The notes beneath the pieces were generated by a model that made no database searches, was not told the origin of the DNA, and worked only from the letters and a program-made list of their open reading frames with translations. Below are positions 6,771-12,820 of a DNA stretch of 15,652 bases, piece after piece. Made by a program: the position numbers and the translations under genes. How positions within the stretch are numbered: position 1 is the first letter of the stretch; each line of letters opens with the position of its first letter. Location: the NCBI GenBank assembly GCA_013003465.1, contig JABDIZ010000395.1, positions 1 to 15,652 on the forward strand. The letters run 5' to 3'. The stretch comes from Rhodothermaceae bacterium. Lineage in GTDB: Bacteria > Bacteroidota > Rhodothermia > Rhodothermales > Rubricoccaceae.

Positions 6771-7752
6771 AGCTCGTCGTGGTGGAAGGGGCCGCAAGCG
6801 ATGAAGCTTGCCCAGGCCAGCGGCGCCAGCCCCAGTAGTTGTCGGGACCGGGCCAAAACAGATGTTTCAGAACATGGGGCCGCACCGCGTAGCCGAGCGT
6901 AGCGCCGTAAGCCCGAACTCGCTGACGCGACGTGAGCGGCGAGGCGGCGACGGCGCGATTATAGTTGGCGAAGGTGCGAAGCGTCTCCGGCAGCTTCCCG
7001 GCCCCAGCGCGACCGGTCTCCCGTTCGGCCCAGGCGGCGCGGTCGAGATAGAGCGTGCTCCCGGGGTGGATCCGGAAATGGAAGAGCGGCGCGTCCACGA
7101 AGGCGAAGCGCCCGAGCAGCGCCGCATGCGCGATGATTAGGCGATCCGAGCCGTAGAGTTGGTGCCCTGCCGTCTGCACCAGCGCGTCCTTGCGGAAGAG
7201 CCCGTGGATCGGCGCATCCACGCCGCGGCTCTTGAGTACCGCGCGATAGCGCGCAACGGGATCGCCGGGCAACGGCCGTTCGAGGCCGTGGACGTAGCGG
7301 ACGCTCCGCCCTGCCCCGTCCACGTAGTGCCGCGTCGGCCGGTCGTAGCGGAACGGCTCGCCCTCAGCATCGATCAGAACCGAGCCGCCGTAGGCCAGCA
7401 CGGCGCCGGGATCGGCCTCGAGGGCCTGCACTAGACGCTCCAAGAACTCAGGCGTGTGGCGGTCGTCGTAGGCGGCGAGGCAGAAGTAGCAGCCTCGGCT
7501 CAGCGCAACGGTCTTGTTGGCGTTCGGCAGAGCGCCCAGATTGCGCTCGTTGCGAACGTAGCGGATGCGCGGATCGCGCGCCATCGCTTCTCGCACGATG
7601 GCTTCCGTGTCGTCCGTCGAGGCGTTGTCGCAGACGATGAGTTCGAAGTCGGTCCACGTCTGCGCCAGAAAATCGTCAAGCGCGGCACGGAGGTACCGCG
7701 CCCCATTGTAGACGGGGAGGCCGATGGAAACAGTAGGCGGTCGAGCAGCCAT
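6757..7752 (-). CDS. GT2-family glycosyltransferase
   Basis: A 331-residue GT-A-fold glycosyltransferase of the WcaA type. VSIGLPVYNGARYLRAAL (8-25) opens the fold and CDNASTDDT (41-49) binds the nucleotide. AAYDDRHTPEFLERLV (93-108) carries D96-D97 at the metal site. GSDRLIIAHAALLGRF (201-216), with D203 as probable catalytic base, is the subfamily's acceptor motif. It should add one sugar from an NDP-sugar to the lipid-linked repeat unit on the cytoplasmic side of the membrane; donor and acceptor cannot be told from sequence. No transmembrane segment is evident. The ATG at 7752 has no strong ribosome-binding site. A 164-base gap upstream may make this the first gene of a transcript shared with the overlapping methyltransferase. 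Confidence 0.9.
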   Translation of the reverse strand: MAARPPTVSIGLPVYNGARYLRAALDDFLAQTWTDFELIVCDNASTDDTEAIVREAMARDPRIRYVRNERNLGALPNANKTVALSRGCYFCLAAYDDRHTPEFLERLVQALEADPGAVLAYGGSVLIDAEGEPFRYDRPTRHYVDGAGRSVRYVHGLERPLPGDPVARYRAVLKSRGVDAPIHGLFRKDALVQTAGHQLYGSDRLIIAHAALLGRFAFVDAPLFHFRIHPGSTLYLDRAAWAERETGRAGAGKLPETLRTFANYNRAVAASPLTSRQRVRAYGATLGYAVRPHVLKHLFWPGPDNYWGWRRWPGQASSLAAPSTTTSYATH

Positions 7753-7916
7753 AGGCTAGAGAATCGGCAAGGCACCGGCCTTTCCTTAGATCCGAGGTCG
7801 AGTGCGCCCCAAATGGGTGAGGGGCGGCCCCCCCGGGACCGCCCCTCCGCCGGCCGAGCCGGAAGGGAGCAGTGGCTTCAGCCGACGTGTTGGTGACCGG
7901 GAGGCTGCCTCGGCGA
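7753..7916. other. GC-rich intergenic gap with several inverted repeats
   Basis: This is the 164-base interval between the GT26 stop and the GT2 start. No gene is visible. It holds three inverted repeats: GAGGGGCGG/CCGCCCCTC (7819-7827 with 7839-7847), CCGGC/GCCGG (7850-7854 with 7858-7862) and GAGGC/GCCTC (7901-7905 with 7907-7911). Together they suggest transcript attenuation or a unit boundary, but no T-run follows on the minus strand. Confidence 0.4.
7819..7847 (-). terminator. Possible hairpin terminator without T-tract
   Basis: A 9-base GC-rich stem (GAGGGGCGG pairing with CCGCCCCTC) encloses an 11-base loop, about 70 bases downstream of the GT26 stop. It is the strongest hairpin seen between genes in the window. 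The minus-strand sequence after it (CACCCATTTGGGGCG) lacks the T-run of an intrinsic terminator, so it may instead pause polymerase or stabilise a 3' end. Confidence 0.3.
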
Positions 7917-8762
7917 CTACCGGGCCGGAGCGATGCCCAGGCGCTTCTGTTGGCGCTCGTGTCGCATCTGCCGGGCGAATCCGACCAGAAAGCGCGGCAC
8001 GACGCGACGGTATCGTTTCCAGAGACGGCGCGGCTCCATCGCGAGACGGAAGGCCCACTCCAGTCCGAGCCGTTGCATCGTGGGGGGCGCCTGCGCCAGT
8101 TTGCCCGCGTGGAAATCGAACGCGGCGCCGACGGCGAGCATCACCGCAGGAATACGACCTCGGTGGGCGGCGCACCAGCGCTCCTGCTTCGGGCAGCCGA
8201 GCCCCACGAGCACGATGCACGCCCCACTCGCAACGATCTGCCGCGTGAACGCCTCGTCCTCTTCGGCGCTGAGCGCACGGAAGGGCGGCGAGATGGCACA
8301 GGCAATCGTCAGTCCTGGGGCCAATTCGGGCAGACGTGCTTGCAACAGGTCAAGTGTTTCAGGTGACGAACCGTAGAGCGCGATGGGAAGGCCCGCTTCA
8401 GCGGCAGCGCGGCAGACGTGCAGCGTCAGATCCGGCCCGTAGCAACGCTCGGCAGTGTCCACGCCGAGGTGCTGCAAGCCCCAGACCAGCGGCATCCCGT
8501 CCGGCACGTTGAGGTCGGCCTCGTTGAGGACGTGGCGGAAGTCAGGATCGTCCTGCGCTTCGATGACGCCGTGGGCGCCCGTGGCGCAGAGCATCCGCGA
8601 TTCACCGCGCCGCGCCCAATTCAGGATGAGGCGTGTCGCGGAGGTATACGTGGCCGCATGCACGCGCACGCCGAGAATTGTGCGACTCGGCGGCAGCGCA
8701 TCTACGCGGGTAAGGCGTGGCTTAGCCGGAGGCGGTCTGACCGCGGCGCTGGCGTACGGCAT
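7917..8762 (-). CDS. WecG/TagA/CpsF-family glycosyltransferase (GT26)
   Basis: A 281-residue GT26 enzyme. The family transfers N-acetylmannosamine, its uronate, glucose or related sugars as an early step onto undecaprenyl-linked acceptors at the inner face of the membrane. EADLNVPDGMPLVW (81-94) contains the conserved PDG region, with a probable catalytic Asp. YGSSPETLDLL (130-140), LVGLGCPKQERW (185-196) and AVGAAFDFHAG (210-220) are the remaining family blocks. MQRLGLEWAFRLAMEPRRL (229-247) is the usual C-terminal membrane-associating region. ATG 8762 overlaps the GT4 gene by 41 bases. It is the most reasonable start because the core begins near residue 28, although an in-frame ATG lies further upstream at 8906. 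It is probably the last gene of its transcript, since a hairpin-rich gap follows. Confidence 0.9.
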   Translation of the reverse strand: MPYASAAVRPPPAKPRLTRVDALPPSRTILGVRVHAATYTSATRLILNWARRGESRMLCATGAHGVIEAQDDPDFRHVLNEADLNVPDGMPLVWGLQHLGVDTAERCYGPDLTLHVCRAAAEAGLPIALYGSSPETLDLLQARLPELAPGLTIACAISPPFRALSAEEDEAFTRQIVASGACIVLVGLGCPKQERWCAAHRGRIPAVMLAVGAAFDFHAGKLAQAPPTMQRLGLEWAFRLAMEPRRLWKRYRRVVPRFLVGFARQMRHERQQKRLGIAPAR

Positions 8763-9978
8763 CGGTGTATAGGGTGAGGAGATGGGTGTAGTTGGTGCCG
8801 GCGTGGTAGCGCGCCTCGAACGTGCGGCGGGCCTGTTTGCCCAGCGCGCGGCGAAAACCGGGGTTAGAGGCAACGCGCATCGTCGCAGCGGCGAGTTCGT
8901 TCGCATCGCCGGGCGTGAAGCGGAGGCCGTTCCGACGCTCCTGAACCATCGTTTTCAGGGCGCCGAGGTCGGACGCCACCACGGGCAGGCCGCAGGCGAA
9001 GCCCTCGACGATGGTCATCGGCGCCCCCTCATACCAGAGCGATGGCACAATCAGCGCTTCGGCGCGGTGCATGAGCACCAGGAGCGCGTCGTGATCCATC
9101 CAGCCGCGCCAGTCGAGGCGTCCGGCGTCGTGCGCGGCCTGCACGTCGCCCGCGAGCGGGCCATCGCCCACGACCACGAGCGGCGGCATGCCGTCGCGGT
9201 CCCAGGCATCGAGGAGCGTGCGGACCCCCTTGGTCTCGTCGAGCCGTCCGACGAACAGCGCGAAACCGCCCCCACCCGACCCGGCGCCCGGATCATCCAC
9301 AAGGAAGTTGGGCTTGACGTGCAGCCGGTCGGCCGGGAGCCCGCCGCGCTCGAAGACCTCGCGCGCGAAGTCGGTCAGCACCACGTAGCGGTCCACGGCG
9401 TGGCTGTAGGTCCCGAGCGCCCGGTGCGTCGCCGTCGTGGTCGCGATGGCGGCCGTAGCGGCGTGGCTGTCGCGGTAACAGGCGTGCTTGACGGCAGGCA
9501 GCGCCACGGCCTTGCCGAGGCAATCGGTGCAGACCTGCCCGTCCCGGTAGAGAAGCGCGCCGGGGCAGACGAGCCGGTAGTTGTGGAGCGTCTGCACGAC
9601 GGCGGCCCCGGCCCGCCGCGCGGCCCAGTAGCCCGCTGGGGAGACGAGTGGCAGCGTATTGTGGAAGTGCACCACATCGATCTGCTCCGCCTGGACGCGG
9701 CTGTGGATGGCGCGGTAGGCCGGGCTGCTCCAGACGGTGCGCGCCGCGAGCGTGGCCTGACCGAGCGCCTTCACCTCGTCGTTGTGCAACTCGTAGCGTG
9801 CGACGTGGTGACCGCGCGCTTCGAGCAATCGCGCCTCGGCCTCGAACACTTGATCCTCCCCGCCCGGCCGCTGGTAGCGGTTGTGGACGAGCAGGACGCG
9901 GAGATCAGACCCGGCCGAAGGCTCAGCCACCGGCGGAGTACGAGGAATGCGGACTTGAGGAAGGGCCGTCGTAGACAT
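8722..9978 (-). CDS. GT4-family glycosyltransferase with cysteine cluster
   Basis: A 418-residue GT-B-fold retaining glycosyltransferase. After a short proline-rich lead the N-domain begins LRVLLVHNRYQRPGGEDQVF (26-45). A four-cysteine segment (C138, C150-x2-C153, C167) is typical of one GT4 branch. In the C-domain, FVGRLDETKG (242-251) carries the phosphate-binding Arg/Lys, VGDGP (270-274) the next motif, and E317-x7-E325 in WYEGAPMTIVEGF the donor-binding acidic pair. It should add a sugar to the repeat unit in the cytoplasm; donor unknown. The start at 9978 is fixed by the TGATG overlap with the polymerase/ligase stop. An N-terminal extension open to 10560 would lie inside the previous gene and is rejected. 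Confidence 0.92.
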   Translation of the reverse strand: MSTTALPQVRIPRTPPVAEPSAGSDLRVLLVHNRYQRPGGEDQVFEAEARLLEARGHHVARYELHNDEVKALGQATLAARTVWSSPAYRAIHSRVQAEQIDVVHFHNTLPLVSPAGYWAARRAGAAVVQTLHNYRLVCPGALLYRDGQVCTDCLGKAVALPAVKHACYRDSHAATAAIATTTATHRALGTYSHAVDRYVVLTDFAREVFERGGLPADRLHVKPNFLVDDPGAGSGGGGFALFVGRLDETKGVRTLLDAWDRDGMPPLVVVGDGPLAGDVQAAHDAGRLDWRGWMDHDALLVLMHRAEALIVPSLWYEGAPMTIVEGFACGLPVVASDLGALKTMVQERRNGLRFTPGDANELAAATMRVASNPGFRRALGKQARRTFEARYHAGTNYTHLLTLYTDAVRQRRGQTASG

Positions 9979-11450
9979 CAGACGCTCGGGGTGGAGGATT
10001 CGCGGGGCCACGACCAGGCGGGGGACGCGGAGGAGGAAGCTGGGCGCTCGGACGTCTGTGGCGCCCACGTCCAGCGGTGACGGCGTACCGGCGGAGTGAT
10101 TTCGGACTCGGCGTCGGGGTCCTCGAACAGCGCCGGGTGCGTCCGATGGAGCTGTGCGGCGGCGAGCCCAATGCCCCAGACCGTCCAGAACCAGATGCCG
10201 CCCATCGGCCCTTCGAGGTACACGTCGAACGACGCGTTGACGGTCATCGCCAGCCAGTAGGCGATGAGGAGCGCGAAGAGGCCGGTCCAGGTGTGTTGCT
10301 GCGCGAGGCGCGCGCGGAACCAAGCGTGCAGCATCGACGCCAGCCAGACGAGCTGCAAAAGGGTCCAGAGTGCAAAGCCCGGCACGCCCATGCGCGCGAG
10401 AATGGTGAGGTGGCCGTTGTGCGGGCTCCGTAGCGACTCGTCCTCGGAGACTGAGAAGCCGTCCACTTTGGCGAGGTTGATCCCGAAGCCACGCCCGGTC
10501 CAGAAGTGGGGACCGGTGATGGTGTAGTCCACGATGCGGCTCCACCACGCCTTGCGCCACTCCGTTGAGCCGTCGAGCGTATCGGTCCCACTCTCAACAA
10601 ACACGCTGGTAACGTTCTGCCAGAGTTGCTCCACGGACACGTCGCGCTCGCCACTGTTCACCGCAACGACGGGACCCGCCGCGAGGCCGAGGGCGAGCAC
10701 GAGCACGAAGCCCGCCGCGATGCGCCCGGGCTTGGCCGTCGCTGGACGGAGCAGCCACGCCGTCCCGACGGCGAGCCCATAGGCCACCATACCCGCGCGG
10801 CTGCTCACGATCACAATCCCGACTGTGAACGCGAGGGCGAGCACAGCCAGCGGACGCAGCCGCATCAGCCCGACCATCAGGAAGACGGTGATGGCGGCGA
10901 GGTGCACCATCAGGTCGCCCGCCTTGACTTCCACGAGCCGGGCGCTGTCCGTCCACGGCAGGAACGGGATGGATTCCTCGAACAGTTTGGAAACGAGGTA
11001 GGCCACCCAGACGAGCGCCAGCATCACGAGGACGAAGCGCCGGTAGCGCCGAACGATATCGCGTAGCCGCTCAGGCTGCTCTAGCAGCAACGCGGCCATG
11101 ATGAAGGCGAACAATCCATAGCCGAGCTGCATCGCGTCGCGTGCCGCGTCCAGGCCATGCGTGACGAAATAGGGCACCGTGCGGACGAGCGCGAGGCCCA
11201 TCAGCAGCGCCAGGAAAATGAACGGGCTGGTGGTCATCACGCGCCGGAGCGCGGGCGTCCGCAACGCCGAGACAAGTCCGAGTGCCAGCACGACCTCGCC
11301 GATGTACAGCGGCGGCATCCCGACGTAGGCGACCGTTCGACCGAGGAGTGCATAGCCCAGCAGCAGCACACCGAAGACATGCAGAAATAGCGCCCCGCTG
11401 CGCGCAGGCGCCGCGTCGAACGACCGAAGAGGCTGATAGGTGAGGTCCAT
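9978..11450 (-). CDS. O-antigen polymerase/ligase-like membrane protein (Wzy/WaaL family)
   Basis: A 490-residue multi-pass membrane protein with about 11-12 hydrophobic segments between residues 20 and 432. VSSRAGMVAYG (215-225) and the large loop about 265-345 with TEWRKAWWSRI (296-306), GRGFG (319-323) and SPHNGHL (342-348) match the Wzy_C/O-antigen ligase superfamily. The conserved Arg and His of that loop face the periplasm in known members. It would polymerise lipid-linked repeat units or ligate the chain to its acceptor; the two activities cannot be told apart here. The C-terminal 50 residues are Ser/Pro/Arg-rich and hydrophilic. ATG 11450 shares one base with the stop of the upstream fusion gene (TGATG), which excludes a longer start at 11558. 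Confidence 0.88.
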   Translation of the reverse strand: MDLTYQPLRSFDAAPARSGALFLHVFGVLLLGYALLGRTVAYVGMPPLYIGEVVLALGLVSALRTPALRRVMTTSPFIFLALLMGLALVRTVPYFVTHGLDAARDAMQLGYGLFAFIMAALLLEQPERLRDIVRRYRRFVLVMLALVWVAYLVSKLFEESIPFLPWTDSARLVEVKAGDLMVHLAAITVFLMVGLMRLRPLAVLALAFTVGIVIVSSRAGMVAYGLAVGTAWLLRPATAKPGRIAAGFVLVLALGLAAGPVVAVNSGERDVSVEQLWQNVTSVFVESGTDTLDGSTEWRKAWWSRIVDYTITGPHFWTGRGFGINLAKVDGFSVSEDESLRSPHNGHLTILARMGVPGFALWTLLQLVWLASMLHAWFRARLAQQHTWTGLFALLIAYWLAMTVNASFDVYLEGPMGGIWFWTVWGIGLAAAQLHRTHPALFEDPDAESEITPPVRRHRWTWAPQTSERPASSSASPAWSWPRESSTPSV

Positions 11451-12820
11451 CACACGACCAGGCTGGATGCGGAGTCCACAAGCGCGGGCATGGCCCCCAA
11501 CTGCCCATCGCCGGAGGGCATCGGCGTAGCCTCGGTGCCGAGCAACTGGCCGTAGCACGCCAGCACCTCAGCCACCACATCGTCCATGCGGAAGCCCGAG
11601 ATGGCCCGTTCACGGGCGTGCTTGCCGATCTCGATCCGCGCGCGAGCATCTATCGCTAGGTGCTGCATAGCCGTCGCCAGATCGGCCACTACCTGCTCCG
11701 GCGAGGAGGCTGCGATCACGATGCCGCTGTCCGCATCGACCTGCATGGCTGGACCGCCTAGGTTGAGGCAGAGGACCGGCCGCCCGGCCGCCATCGCTTC
11801 CAGCGTGGCGAAGCCGCCAGAATCGTGAAAACTCGGATGGACGAGGGCGTGGCTCGCGGCGAGCCAGCGGAAGACCTCACCACGCGACACGCGACCGAGA
11901 AAGCGCACGCGGTCGCGAATACCGAGGCGATTCGCAAGCCGCTTCAGGCGGCGCTCTTCCGGCCCCTGCCCTACGATCCAATAGGTCGCCTCGTCGAACG
12001 AGTCATCGCCCGAGGCCTCCGCTTTGGCCTCCGCGCGCGCGAAGGCGCGAAGCCCGACATCGAAGCCCTTCCAATGCAAGAGGCGCCCGACGCTCAGGAA
12101 GCGGATCGGGCCATCGAAGGGCGCGGGTACTGTAGCAAGAGCATCGATTTCGGTGTCGGTAAGCGCTACACTCGGACGCAGGCGGATACGGTCTCGGGCC
12201 GTGCCAAGACGTTCCATCAAGGCCTGGCTCGCGGGCGTCGCAGCGAGGGCGAGATCGGCACGGCGCGTCGTGAAGCGCACGAACGGATCCCACCGGGCCA
12301 TCCAGCGCGCCGCATCGCGCACCCACTCGAAGGCGCGCGCGCGCCAACCGAACGAGCCGTAGAACGCGCGCGGCGCCGACTCTCCGCCGCCGACGGGCCC
12401 CCAGAGCATTGGCGCGTCCACCCACGCGGCCGCACTCGGCGACCAGCAGCGGACGTACGAGACGTGATGCGTCAGGTCGAACCCAATGGCGCGGTGCAGC
12501 CGACGCGCGACGCGCGCGGCGCCAAGCTGCCACAGGTAATAGTGGAGTTGCTCCCAGACGCCCGTGCGCTGCGCGCCGTCCAGCCAGTGTTTCTGCCGCT
12601 CCCACGGCAGGCGATAGTAGATGACATTCAAGCCCGGCACGGGCCGTTCGGCCAGTTCGGGTTCGAGCAAGGGACGCGAGGATTCATGCGTGAGCACCCA
12701 GACGTCGTGCTGCTGGGCCACGCCGCGCGCCATGCCCCAGCCAACGCTCCGCTCGGAGCCCTCGCCGGGACCGCAGGCAAACGCGTTGATGAAGACCCGC
12801 GCGCGACCCGGTGCCGTCAC
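11450..12820 (-). other. GT4 glycosyltransferase module B (second tandem copy)
   Basis: The second GT4 module has 456 residues, beginning near GTG 12820 (VTAPGRARVFINAFACGPGEG). It parallels module A block by block: WGPVGGGES, FLSVGRLLHWKGFD, GQGPEERRL and HPSFHDSGGFATLEAMAAG. The first acid of the E-x7-E pair is Asp here, as in a known HDSGG branch of GT4, so activity is not ruled out. It has five extra residues (around AKAEASGDD) relative to module A and a 35-40 residue C-terminal tail. There is no ATG at the junction, which favours a true fusion; GTG with GGAG 11 bases upstream is a weak alternative start. The stop overlaps the next gene's ATG (TGATG). Confidence 0.85.

Noticed and set aside
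8782..10080. 432-codon open frame on the plus strand
   Set aside because: It is antisense to the GT4 gene and the end of the polymerase/ligase gene; composition is typical of a shadow frame.
9979..10560. N-terminal extension of the GT4 gene to 612 residues
   Set aside because: The extension reads through the polymerase/ligase gene in another frame and looks random (RGLHHHRSPLLDRAW). The TGATG overlap at 9978 gives the natural start.
11451..11558. N-terminal extension of the polymerase/ligase to 526 residues
   Set aside because: The extra residues overlap the upstream gene and are Arg-rich. ATG 11450 overlaps the upstream stop by one base, as the next gene also does.
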